Below are positions 36,558-46,801 of a stretch of 64,000 bases of DNA, one piece after another (position 1 is the first letter of the stretch; every line of letters starts with the position of its first letter). The stretch is from Syncephalastrum monosporum B8922 (lineage: Eukaryota > Mucoromycota > Mucoromycetes > Mucorales > Syncephalastraceae). The stretch covers positions 62,001 to 126,000 of the forward strand of contig JNEN01001266.1 in NCBI GenBank assembly GCA_000697355.1, read 5' to 3'. The notes under the pieces are model-generated. The model saw only the letters and a list, made by a program, of their open reading frames with translations. It searched no databases and was not told the DNA's origin. A program made the position numbers and the translations under genes.

Positions 36558-38091
36558 CCCCCGAGAAAGGGCGGCTAGGGCAGATGGCCCACACACTATC
36601 GCCCTTGTCTTCTTTCCATTAAAGCTAAAAAGACACGCTCCCAATAAAATACTTGTTCTTTTTGATCATGTAAGCTTGAAGTGCTCACTCTTCTGGTATG
36701 GATACATATCGTGAGAGAGTCTTTAAAAGGCCAGAATAATGTCAGAAAAAAATTGTGCACTTTATTCATTCTGGGGTGTTCTCTTTCACCAAGACGTCAT
36801 ATACGATAATACAAGAGCGCAAAACCCGGGAAAAAAGCGCCCGCCCTGGACAGCAAGAGGGGATTATCGTAGGCCATCCGCTGCATGATGACAGTATGTG
36901 TGCTCGGCTTGGATTATTATCGTTCGTAAGTCCGAGAATTCCTTATGGATCCACAAGTCCAAGGGTAAGGCAATAGGTCTCATCCATCGTCATCTCCAAC
37001 TTGATGCTAGCGTTGTGTTTCGTTCGGACCGATTCGATCCGCGTAGTCATCCACCTTTCCAGGCGGGCAGTGTCGCCAATTAGGCATTTCCCCAGTGGGG
37101 AAGATACTCAGAGCATTCGTCGATAAGTACCATCTTCCTCCGTATCGTTCATCGAGTGCAGGGGGGCAAAGGCCGCGCTCAGCCGCATCCGGTATCGTCC
37201 ATGGAGGTGATATTTCTTGGGATTCGACTCCAGTGTAAGCCGGCATCGAGGGAATGATTCGTCCTCGGCAGCTTGACGTCGAAGGATCACCAAAAAGAGA
37301 GGGGAGAAGACCACGTTCGACCTCGGAATTTCTTCAACAAGAGAACGGTTCATCCCATTAAAAAACGCTTGAAACACCAAGGGATCGACGAGTTAAACCT
37401 TCACTTGTAGTTTACTGGACAAGGGCAGTATTTGACGGCAACGCAAAGAAGACTTGTGATAGACAATAGCACCAGGACCAGAAGCACACATGTTGAGGGG
37501 ATAAGCAGGATGGTGACTTGACGTCTTGATTGGGTCTGATCTTATCACCAGGACTGGCGACAAGCATCCCACAATCGCACATCGGGAGCATAAACCAGCT
37601 TCGCCTGTTTCCCATATGCCAAAAAGATAACAGGCGAAGCTGGATAGTATTACTGAGCGTGAAAGGAAAAAGAAAACCAAAGAATGTCTTGCGGTGCCGC
37701 CGAGCAGAGGTTATATACTGCGCGGGGATGGAAAATTTCCACATTAAAGGGTCGTCTGATGATGCAACTTGCGTCTTTTCTGGCTAGAACGTTCCGTGGG
37801 CGTCCATGAAACAGACAGCATTGATACTTGATCTACACTTAGCATGATGTCATGTGAGAATATACTAATCATCCTATTTGTATGACGATATGAAGTATCA
37901 GCGATGCCATCTCATGGCTTTACGAGCAATCACCGTAATTACTGAGACGCTGCAGAGCATACTTACAATATATATAATGTACTAGTAAATGTTTCTACTT
38001 TCGGAAGCATTTCAGGCAGGTCAAACGCATGCAACCTCATGTACGACGTATTGATAGTTCTTCGATTTGACCATAACCTGCGGTCTATGTC
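36558..38091. other. Gene-poor spacer at the edge of the accessory block
   Basis: AT-rich. Several 70-110 codon open frames on both strands lack recognisable motifs; I treat them as noise or worn transposon sequence. A perfect inverted repeat at 37595-37643 is listed separately. Confidence 0.4.
37595..37643. repeat. Perfect 15-bp inverted repeat (hairpin)
   Basis: CCAGCTTCGCCTGTT at 37595-37609 and its exact reverse complement at 37629-37643, separated by 19 bases. It could be an RNA hairpin, a terminator-like fold or the core of a short inverted-repeat element. No target duplication is evident. Confidence 0.8.
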
Positions 38092-38391
38092 TATCATGTG
38101 ACGTCCATACGTAGCGCTGGATTCGCTTATTTACACAAGAGGTCTGCTGCGCTCATTTGTCCATCCGCCCGCCTACATTTTCTATACTTTACTTACTCTC
38201 GAAAAGATGTAGTATTAGCTCAATTGCTAAAAAAAAAAAGTTTCTATTCTGCGCAAGGAGCTTTATAAAAAGTTACATATAGCCAGCAGACCTCGAAGTG
38301 TAATATCATGTGACTTCCAAGCATAGTGCTGGACTCTCTTATTACGCGAAAGATCTGCCTCTCATTAGGTTATCTGCCCGTCTGACATTAC
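38092..38391. repeat. Two diverged direct repeats of about 85 bp
   Basis: Copy 1 (about 38092-38180) and copy 2 (about 38304-38391) share TATCATGTGAC, then TAG(C/T)GCTGGA, TCTTATT or similar, GATCTGC-type and CTCATT blocks in the same order, with about 75% identity by eye. They flank the motif GATGTAGTATTAGCTCA found again near 43.66 kb. Confidence 0.6.
38180..38300 (+). repeat. Dispersed repeat, left copy
   Basis: Contains GATGTAGTATTAGCTCA (38206-38222), an A-rich/T-rich middle and AGCCAGCAGA (38281-38290). The same two blocks occur in the same order and almost the same spacing at 43661-43746. Possibly the end of a decayed mobile element. Confidence 0.6.
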
Positions 38392-39429
38392 CGATTCATT
38401 AGGAGCACGGGCTGGTTTACCTTTACGAATGGAGTTTTGAATTTCGTAATACAAGAATCAATCTCTTCAGCTTTTAAAAGCAGTTGTGAAAGGTATATCC
38501 GCTGTCTCGCATGTACGAAGACGCCTGATGCCCAACTTCTACCAAATTAGGTTTCTGACCCCTATAAATAGTTCCTTCTGTTTTGTACCAGACCTGTCTT
38601 CCTTTTGGATCCTGTTCTCCATAGTTTGTCCATTATGTCTTGCACCCTTTGGAGCTACATAGGTCAGCATCCGATTCCTGATAGTCCTTGGCTGATTTTT
38701 CAGATGTTCTTCAACGGGCTTATCATCATACTCCTGGGCTGGACCCTCCCAGTCCATATGCATCTGAAGCAAAGTAGTATTTCTGATGGCTAGCTCAAGG
38801 GGGAAATAAATGAAGCGAGATTTGGCCTTAATTTCCCGTTTGCAGCTTTGTTGACCGTTTTCCTGCGGCAATATTTTTTTGCGGGCACTGCACATTAAGT
38901 CGAGACATGACATTGTTACATGAAATAGACATATCAAGTCTCTTATCACTGATTTCAATCAATGTGAAACTGATGCATAAATTGATACATAAACTTGAAC
39001 GATTCGCTCATCATCTAGTTCTTTGTCCTTCTTCGTTCTTCCTCGCTCCCCTTTTCTCCCTTCTCCTATTCTGTTTTCTTTCTTTTTTCCATACGCGCTT
39101 CTTCTTTCCAAAGTTATTGCCATAACAGCTGTCTCTTGTATTCCGTTTGAATGGTCGACAAAGAGTACGAAATAACTAAACTGACATCCATATTGGGATG
39201 TTGCTCATTCGTATTATGGTTTGTTTCAAGCAATAGAAAGAAAGGAGCCCGAACTACTGGCGAGGACCAGTACTAGGACAGCCATAGCGAAGGTCCTCTC
39301 GATGGAATGCATTATAATATAATAATGTCGGTAATGACATCAATCTCATATATCATTATTGTCATTCATATTCGGATATCACGACAGTGGATGAGCCCAA
39401 AAGCGAGCGCGGCTTGATTTCCGCGCTTA
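38392..39429. other. AT-rich spacer
   Basis: A minus-strand open frame of 139 codons at 38539-38958 is present but has no motif I recognise and no supporting signals, so it is not called as a gene. The remainder is spacer with T-rich runs. Confidence 0.35.
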
Positions 39430-39930
39430 TCGACAGTGCAGTAGGGCTCTTGGGTGGACATTATTGTACCTGGACCTGTCAATGCCAACCACATCAGACA
39501 GTGGATGGGAACTTTTACCCACGAGCGAATCATTACCAAGCACGCGGTCCGCATGGGCCAGGTATGTTAATCTATGTGATGTATTCATGCGGCACGCGCA
39601 GGGGCGTGCTAACTGTCACTGGACTCCCTTTCCCTTCTTTTCACTTTGTATACAGTGCTTCTCATCCACACGCACGATCACCCGCTTGGATCGGAGTGAA
39701 ATGGAAGGAAGTGAGAATGCACCCATTAAAATGGAGCTGTGCGGCGCCAAAGGTGTCCTATAAGCGTGCCAAATTTCTTGGATAGCCGCAAAGTCCAGCT
39801 GTGACTAGACATGTGGGAGTCTCTTGAACGAGATGGACTGGAACAAGTTCATCGAGAGCATGCCAGACCGCATCAACGCTGTCATCAAGGCGAAAGGCGG
39901 CAGTACGAGATGGTAGAGGTCTACTGCTCC
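39430..39930 (+). pseudogene. Fragments upstream of a dead TnpB/Fanzor-like gene
   Basis: Several in-frame pieces look protein-coding but do not connect. One is a stretch giving WMGTFTHERIITKHAVRM, ending at a good GTATGT donor (39562) with a TATACAG acceptor about 90 bases on (branch GCTAAC). Then comes a continuation giving KMELCGAKGVL before a stop, and later MDWNKFIESMPDRINAVIKA, again stopped. They precede, in the same orientation, a zinc-ribbon/RuvC-like C-terminal piece. I read them as remnants of the N-terminal and middle parts of the same gene; their family could not be checked directly. Confidence 0.4.
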
Positions 39931-39984
39931 CTATAGAAACAAGTAAACTCTACCTATCTGCCTCAAATTCATACATCATATAAC

Positions 39985-40482
39985 ATGCCATCGTGGCCAC
40001 AAAGGAGTGTATATTATATCTGGATAGCTCCAACAGCTAACAAAGGCACCGGAGTCGGTTCCCGCCTCAAAGGCCGTCTTCGATACGGTGGCAAGCAGCT
40101 GCGACGATACGAAAGCATGGTCAGCCTCTTTGCGATTACGGATGAACACCGGTCATCGAAGACCTGCCACCAATGCCTCAAACCTGTCATCCGGCCCTCC
40201 CACAACTACAACGGCGTTCGCCGTAGAAAAGTTGGTGCCTCGCGGTGCCTGAACACCGAATGCCCGCTTGTACGAAGAGGCCTGGCCACGCAAAGCAGGG
40301 ATGCCATGGCGGCCCTCTGCATCGCAAGGAGCAGGAAGCAGTTGGGCCATCGGAGGCCAGGTCCCGATGACCCTCAACAAGAAGGCAACAACAATCCAGG
40401 CATTACTGCACCAAGCGGCGGGCAACTGCTTACCCTTCTTTCGCTCGTACCTGCGCGTACCTGCACCCTGCACCCTCAAAAT
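39985..40482 (+). pseudogene. C-terminal fragment of a TnpB/Fanzor-like RNA-guided nuclease
   Basis: The frame gives GTGVGSRLKGRLRYGGKQL, then ITDEHRSSKTCHQC, a spacer, CLNTEC and SRDAMAALCIA. The order D-E-x-x-S-S-K-T-C-x2-C, C-x4-C, R-D-x-x-A-A is the zinc ribbon followed by the RuvC-III Asp of OrfB/TnpB and its eukaryotic relative Fanzor. In TnpB these follow the RuvC-I Asp and RuvC-II Glu, which are not found in an intact upstream frame. The ATG at 39985 is unlikely to be a true start; this is a truncated remnant. Fanzor genes are known from zygomycete fungi, so the setting fits. An alternative is an unrelated transposase zinc ribbon. Confidence 0.6.
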
Positions 40483-41852
40483 TTTTTTTCTCGTGTACAT
40501 TTCAAAACAAATATCAAAATACATATAAATGTTTTACATATGCTAACTCTCATTTTGCGTCATGAGTCTGATTCATGAGTCATGGAAACAGCAAGGGCCA
40601 CAGCACCCAGATGGATACTGAGATTTCCTTTAAAGACGACGCCTGAGGTTTCTGCGCAGGTATGTTCACAAGGATGTCGGCAGAGCCCTGCGCCCCGCTG
40701 TAAGGTGCTGAACCGGTGACCATGAACGGCGTCACCTATTCTACAAGCATTAGAACTTTCTCCTGAGTAAACCCCAAGCATTCGAGCTCTTGCCTGAGTA
40801 TGAACACAAGCAATCAGCCTCTTCGCTGAGTATCCCCTTTATCCCATACATTATATCCCTTAGCAGTTCAAACACAGAAATGGCCCTGACATTCTTAGCC
40901 TTAGACGACAGATTTACACAGATTCTAGACAGATTATTGTAACTCAATATATTCTCTTTTATAGACAAATCTCTTATCTCTCTGACGCTATGGAAGCCTT
41001 TTCATATCATCTGTCACTGATTCCCGTTGGTAATTTATCTGGACACCATCGAAAAGCAAGCACAAGTTCTTACAAGTCTATTTTGACATTGCCAACATTC
41101 CCAAACGCTTCAATTTCAAATATCGAATTTTCGAATCTCTTATTCTTCCCAAATTTCTTTGCCTTTTTTTGCCCGACTTATCACTTTCTTTGCAAAGCTT
41201 GCCCGGTAAGCTTTGCTGATACTCACACTTTAACCCACAATAGTCTAGAAAACCCTCTACTTTTGTACCTTTTTTCCTTTTTACCCCACATTTTCCCAAT
41301 TCGCACTCCGGACCTACAAGTGCCTTAGCCCATACTACCTTAACCACCCTATTACACCAAGCGACGCAAAACAACCTTACTTAGCACCTAAACAAGGTAG
41401 TCATTCAAATACCAACAGCACTTATACCGTATTGCCCTGTCTGTATCAACGACCAGAATAGTGTATGTCTACTGTGGCGTATATCCCTTGTATTGTCCCG
41501 GTCTTTGTCATATAACCCTCAGTTCGGTATGTGCGTTGTCTGGAGATATAGAGCAGTGTCTAGTATCCCTTCTTAGTCCTCTATACCTTCACTCTTTGCC
41601 TTGTCCCGTCTTGTCCTGTCTTTGTCAACGACAGACGGGAACAGGAGTAATTTGAAGTCCGAGTGTAGGTTGCGATGATTGTGATGACCCGAAGCCGCAG
41701 GCGAAGGTTCTTTGTGCCTTAATATCTTCATATACTCCTCTTTTGTTGTTTCTCTTTTAAACATCAGTGAATGCAGTGTTCACTGATTTCTGTAATCTAT
41801 AATTTTGTAATTTCGTAACCGATACTTTCTTCCGCACAATCCCAAACTGTGA
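40483..41852. other. Repeat-like spacer in the accessory block
   Basis: AT-rich, with pyrimidine-rich stretches at 41400-41650 that resemble degenerate long-terminal-repeat sequence. No pair of matching terminal repeats was found by eye. No gene is supported. Confidence 0.35.
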
Positions 41853-43543
41853 ATGACAAAAGCACGCGATTCGCGAGAGACTCGCACTGCAAGCCGTACG
41901 AGACAAGATAGATCGGGCGTGGAAGACGATGTCGATGTCTATGTGGATTGGGAGGCCTGTGCAAGAAGCGCAGAAGAGCAACATGCCAATGCGAGAAGCT
42001 CAGAAGAGCAACATGCCAATGCGAGAAGCTCAGAAGAGCAACATGCCAATGCGAGAAGCTCAGAAGAGCAGCCGGCCCAAGAAGAGCAACTGATTGCCTG
42101 GTCCAGTGACGAGAACGACGAGAACGACGACGGCAATCTGAGCTCGCCCAAAGACAAAGATAGATGCAGACAGAGAGAAAACGAGGCGGCGTCGTCTGCA
42201 GAATGCTCCATCTCAAAGAAAGTCCAAGCTTTGGGGGATCCGCCAGTTTGCTTTTGCGCAGAGAAGCCTACGAAACCCATAACGAGGCGCTCGGGACCAT
42301 CTATGATTGTTACTTTACGAACACTGCTGCTTTTCCTACAGGCGGGCGATTCTCCGGTATGATCTGCGGCTTCCACATTCACAAAGTATATGATCGGTTT
42401 CGCCGCCAACTGCAGCAAGGAGCGGATATTGACGAGCAGGATCCAGAGCTCAGCGTGTGTCCCTACTTCAACTTCACTGCTTGTACTCTGCTGGCATGAC
42501 AAACACGTACGAGAAGCTCACGCCTCCGGTCACTGAATGCTTTTGTGGGCTGCCGTTGGCTCTATTCGAACCAGATACTGTTTCTGACGTGCTGACCTTC
42601 CGCTGTCCCAACGCGAAGACACATGGCGTGCGTCCCAAATGCAGCTACAAAGTACGCGCCGAGTAAGTGCCGTTCTACCACCCCCACTTCTTTCCTCGCC
42701 CCCTGCACCGTATCCAGGGAAAAGCTGCTAGCGACAATAACAGTGGCAGGAGCTCTGGTCCCCCCCCCCCATACGCACACCCGCCCATCATCAGCTGCCA
42801 CCGTCGACTCTGCATCTTCCTCCGCCTCTTCTTCGTGCGACTTCACTGACTCCAGGACCTCCTCCCCCTCTCCGGCTTTCCTCCTGCCTCTCGCGCTTCA
42901 GTCCTTGCCATCACCTACATCGGATCCAGACGTATCGCGGGAACAGCGCGTCCCAAACGACCAAGAGTGGGTCCCAGAGGACGATATGCTGGGTTATCCG
43001 CACACCCGACCAGCCCTGGACGACTTGCGGAAGGACCCAGACGTACACACTCAGTTTGAGGGTGCAAGCGAGTCGCTCCTCAAGAAGCTTCAAGACGCAT
43101 AGCTCCAGATTGATGCCTTGGACTGGCGCACACAATACATGATGAATCGCTCGTCTGATTTGAGTGAGACTGAGGCTGACCTCCGGTGCCTGCAGCGCCA
43201 GGTCGACCTCCATCACTCGCGCCTCTGCGATCAAGAAACACGCTCTAAGCGAGCCGAGATTGCCGCACGCACCACACCGCTTTACTTGCAAAACCGGTTG
43301 CGAGAGTACGGGTTGCGAGAGTACGTTACACACCCAAAAAAAATACGAGCACATGGTTGCTGACCTGCAGCGCCAGGTTGACCGCCATCACTCGCGCCTC
43401 CACGAACAAGAAACCCGCTCTAAGCAAGCCGAGATTACCGCACGCACCTCCCAGGAAAAATACGAGCGCATGGTTCGGTTGTTGCAAGTTGAAGACGATC
43501 GGCGGCGGACGATCGAGCGTGATTATGCGGCAGCTCGATATTA
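41853..43543 (+). pseudogene. Broken zinc-finger / coiled-coil protein gene
   Basis: Successive frames spell one protein plan. An acidic, repeat-bearing N-terminus (from 41853) leads to PPVCFCAEK; a frame change near 42260 leads to YETHNEALGTIYDCYF and VCPYFNFTACTLL; a second frame change near 42498 leads to ECFCGLPLALFE, CPNAKTHGVRPKCSYK. An apparent GT-AG intron (about 42663-42718) is followed by a Ser/Pro-rich linker. There is an in-frame TAG at 43100, then a coiled coil containing LQRQVDLHHSRL. A further shift at an A run (about 43333) leads to a second copy, LQRQVDRHHSRL. The paired CFC-type motifs resemble GRF-like zinc fingers repeated twice. The gene has at least three lesions, so it is not functional as it stands. 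The family name is not known to me. Confidence 0.6.
41971..42070 (+). repeat. 30-bp tandem repeat, three copies plus a partial one
   Basis: Identical 30-bp units at 41971-42000, 42001-42030 and 42031-42060, then ten more bases. They encode a ten-residue unit with EEQHANAR in the broken zinc-finger gene. Exact identity implies recent expansion even though the gene is damaged further on. Confidence 0.92.
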
Positions 43544-43629
43544 GGATGATTTCAACTCTTCACATCCTCCAGAGTGCAATGCAATTATGCAGCATGATGC
43601 GAAAGAAGTAGATATTGTGGCCGCACTAT

Positions 43630-43760
43630 GCATTTCGTATCCTTCATTTACCTGCAAAAAGATGTAGTATTAGCTCACTTATTAGAAAAGCTTTTATTGT
43701 TTGCAATTAAAACGGCGCACTAGAAAAAAACCGTTAAGCCAGCAGATCTCCCGTGTAACA
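43630..43760 (+). repeat. Dispersed repeat, right copy
   Basis: Matches the 38180-38300 repeat: GATGTAGTATTAGCTCA at 43661-43677 and AGCCAGCAGA at 43737-43746, with A/T-rich sequence of equal length between. Direct orientation, about 5.5 kb apart. Confidence 0.6.
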
Positions 43761-45072
43761 GGCGGGACCTGCGCTGCGCTAGGACCATCGCATTACGCAC
43801 AATCATTGGCAGCAAACTTTTTGCTGCCGGGCATACATCAGCTGCCAGAAAAAGAAAGTATTGAGCCTTTTACTTCCCTTCTTACCTTCTTTTTTTCTTT
43901 GATAAAAGATGACAACGATATGTAGTGAGCCTCCATCGACCTCATCAAAAGACAATAATGCTGAATGCTGACCAGATATTATATCGTTTTTATTTTGAGA
44001 GAGTGCAAATTTTCTTTAATTGGTCAATGACTGTAATGGCTGGAGATAGATTTTCTTTTCCGCGAAGTTGTCTGGTCGATGAAGTCAAACAACATATGGT
44101 CATTCAGGGTTGGGTGGTCATTTGGATAGTCGTGGGTGCCGCAGCTGAGGACATGTTCAAAGCTTGCAATGACTTTGTGACTTTGTTCAATTGAGCGATG
44201 AACAGGGGAATATCCGCGAGTATCAATGGCAGCTAAATATGTGTGACTTCACACATTATATATAAACAGCTCTGCGCACGATGCATGAGGTAGAATGTCG
44301 CGTAGTTGCCTATAAATTGAGAACAATCAGGATGCTGTCGATCTATTACATGCGCTAGTAAGTAGACCATACCAACAACGATGAATGGAAATGTAGCCTT
44401 AGACTTGTGCTTATCCGAAGCAATCTTGGCTAAACGGTAACATGCACGAGATCCAATGCAACGAGCCGATGGTTGAGTGCTTGATCGGGTTTTAAGGATA
44501 TGGTATTCGCATTTTGGTATACCAGGAATCCCGTTGCTAGGTTACGGCTTATCTTGATATTGCGGCTTGACTTCACCGCAGCCTAGTCTTTGGCCCAACG
44601 AAGTACCATGGATAATGTTTATCGAAACATCTGGTCGTATCGTCACCTGTTTCTGATTATGGCTGACAGATGCCCTATTTGTTCATAAACAAAAGAAACG
44701 ATGAATCTTCCCTTGCCACATTTCTCGGATCAGTCTATTCTTCTCTACCGAAACAGTGTATATACCATCGAAGCACGATGTTTCCGTCGGTGTCTTCATG
44801 TGATAAGTTCTGGTCTTTTGAGGACCATCCGTAATCCTATGTTGAGGATCCGCTTCCACCCTATCATGCGTTAGACCTGCTTTTTCTCATTTATCTGAGG
44901 CGTACATGTTTCTGACAGTCAAGAGGATCCTGTTGATTGAACTTAAGCTGGTTCCTTCCATTAAGGCAGTAATCTGCTGAGACGCGGCAAGATGCGAGAG
45001 AGACCTCGTCCCCGTAACGGCATTCTATACCGAAAGATGAGCTTGTTATCTTTGGCACCACTCAGATGCTTA
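43761..45072. other. AT-rich spacer
   Basis: No supported gene. Short open frames have no motif. I see no RNA gene. Confidence 0.4.
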
Positions 45073-45153
45073 CCCTGGCTAGTATTAAATTTATCCTGGC
45101 TAGTATTAACTTTATCCTGGCTCGTATTAACTTTATCCTAGCTGGTATCAACT
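45073..45153 (+). repeat. 21-bp tandem repeat, about four copies
   Basis: Four imperfect units of the type CTGGCTAGTATTAACTTTAT in tandem. Each differs by one to three bases, so the array is older than the 30-bp array at 41971. Confidence 0.85.
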
Positions 45154-45180
45154 TTTCTTTCTGCTCTAGATTCCTAGAAT

Positions 45181-45774
45181 TTACCACAGTTGCCACTTAC
45201 CTTCGACAATCTGCTCAAGGCTTGCCTTCGTTGAAAAGGAAAATGGATGCTGCGCAACTCCATTTCTGGCCAGAATATCTTCTAATAAAGCATCACACGT
45301 GTCGAGCTTGATGTGGTAATGTAAATAATTATGTGTGCGAGCTGGCTTCAAAAGGAGAATCGACGACATAGCCAGAATATGTTGCACATTTTCTTCCAGC
45401 GTCAGTTTAAAAACTTGGTCGATTTTTCTTTTGACGACGAGCTGGAAATCATGGAATTTGGCGGTTATGTTCGTGTTCTCGAACATGAGTTGATCATCGT
45501 TGCCAGGCGTGATAAAATCCATTGTAAAGTGAATATCCTCATATAATCCGGCGTCTGTCGTAGTTGTTGTGGAGGCATTGGTGTTGACATCAGACGCCAC
45601 TCATACGACGTCAAGACCAGCCCACCTCCGACGGGCGACATGCTCCCTCTCCCCGTCCGCCACGGACTCGGTTGTCTTCTCTTGCTCCGTTTGCGAGAGA
45701 CCGACGGTGAGATCGACTCCATCACGAATGGTGTACGTAACTTGTCCTTGGCCGCTGTCATCAACGTAAGCCAT
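45181..45774 (-). pseudogene. Minus-strand open frame split by one TGA, unknown family
   Basis: Reading the minus strand from an ATG at 45774 gives MAYVDDSGQGQVTYTIRD and onward for 57 codons to a TGA. The same frame then continues at once for about 140 more codons (ASDVNTNASTTTTTDAGLYE, later VVKRKIDQVFKLTLEE, then HNYLHYHIKLDTCDALLEDI) to a stop at 45181. The two halves have similar composition and no intron signals at the break, so one nonsense change in an older gene is the simplest reading. No known domain recognised. Confidence 0.45.
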
Positions 45775-45800
45775 TTACGACCCTCCTCCGCTCACAAGCC

Positions 45801-46082
45801 ATGCCGAGAAAGTGTCGCAGTTCGTCACGCATGGAGAGGTTGCCAGAGCCTTGGAGGCCGGTCGCTTTCCCATTGAGCTCACCAAAATGTGCTTCATGTA
45901 TTCGTTCACGCGTGGATTGGCGTCGCCGCCTCGACTTTTGCTTGTATTGTAGCCAACCGGGCCGTACCGCTGGTGCCTGCCCTGCCAGGTCAGGAAAAGA
46001 CAGCACCCAATGTTTAAAAAAAAAGGGAGTTCTCTTCCGGGTTCTGACAATGAAACATCTATTTATGCCGTCAGACCTCTAA
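45801..46082 (+). pseudogene. Gag-like zinc-knuckle fragment of a retroelement
   Basis: The frame contains RRRLDFCLYCSQPGRTAGAC at about 45924-45980. This is the CX2CX4HX4C zinc knuckle of retrotransposon Gag proteins with the His position replaced by Arg (CGT, one base from CAT). CPAR follows, as in many Gag proteins. No protease or polymerase frame follows, so only a remnant is left. Confidence 0.5.
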
Positions 46083-46801
46083 AAAGGGAAACGAAAAACA
46101 AGAAAAAGGGGGATTCAATTGGCTGTTGAAGCAGCAATTTTCGTCTGCAGACCGGTCTGCCTCCAACGCGGGCGAGGTCAAGGGAAGTCGAGGGGTCACT
46201 TCCTCGCCCTGTGTTCGCTCACTCCGACCTTCTTTAAGGCCATCACCACGTAGACCTGTTCGCCAGTGCTGCGCTCTTTTGCCTCGCCATGTTCAACATC
46301 CAATACACCTCGCACACAATTCAGCTGCTCCTTTCCCACCTCCTTCCATTTTTTTTCCCAAATAATTTGTCAGAGCGCCTCTACAAGTTGCTCCATACTC
46401 TCTCGAGCTGTCAGCAATATCCATATCAGCAACAGAATGCCAAATCAACATTTTCCTTCATGCATATATCATCCTTAAGCATGCATTCATCGTGCTAACC
46501 CATCACATTAGTAATATAAACAGAACGAGAACAGGATAGGACATATGAAAGCAAACATTGGCCGTCACTTGGCACAGAATGTAACGCAAAAATACGATGA
46601 TGCGACGCAAATAATTCTAGGCACCGACGCGAAATGCATTGCAAAATCCAGTTCAGTTGAAACATTCTGTAGTGTGGGTTGCCGAGGATAAACAAAATTT
46701 TGCGAGTTGTAGCGAATGAGGCAGCCACAGGAGGTGAGATTCGAGTGATACGAAACGGCGGTAAGTAAACTTCTTTCCCGCGGAAGAAATACAGTAAGCC
46801 T
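46083..46801. other. Spacer before the 704-codon gene
   Basis: No gene is supported; the minus-strand frame of 226 codons overlapping it lacks any recognisable motif. The right end is the leader of the gene at 46802. Confidence 0.4.

Noticed and set aside
38539..38958. 139-codon minus-strand open frame
   Set aside because: Isolated in AT-rich spacer, with no recognisable domain and no promoter; could be a worn fragment but cannot be supported.
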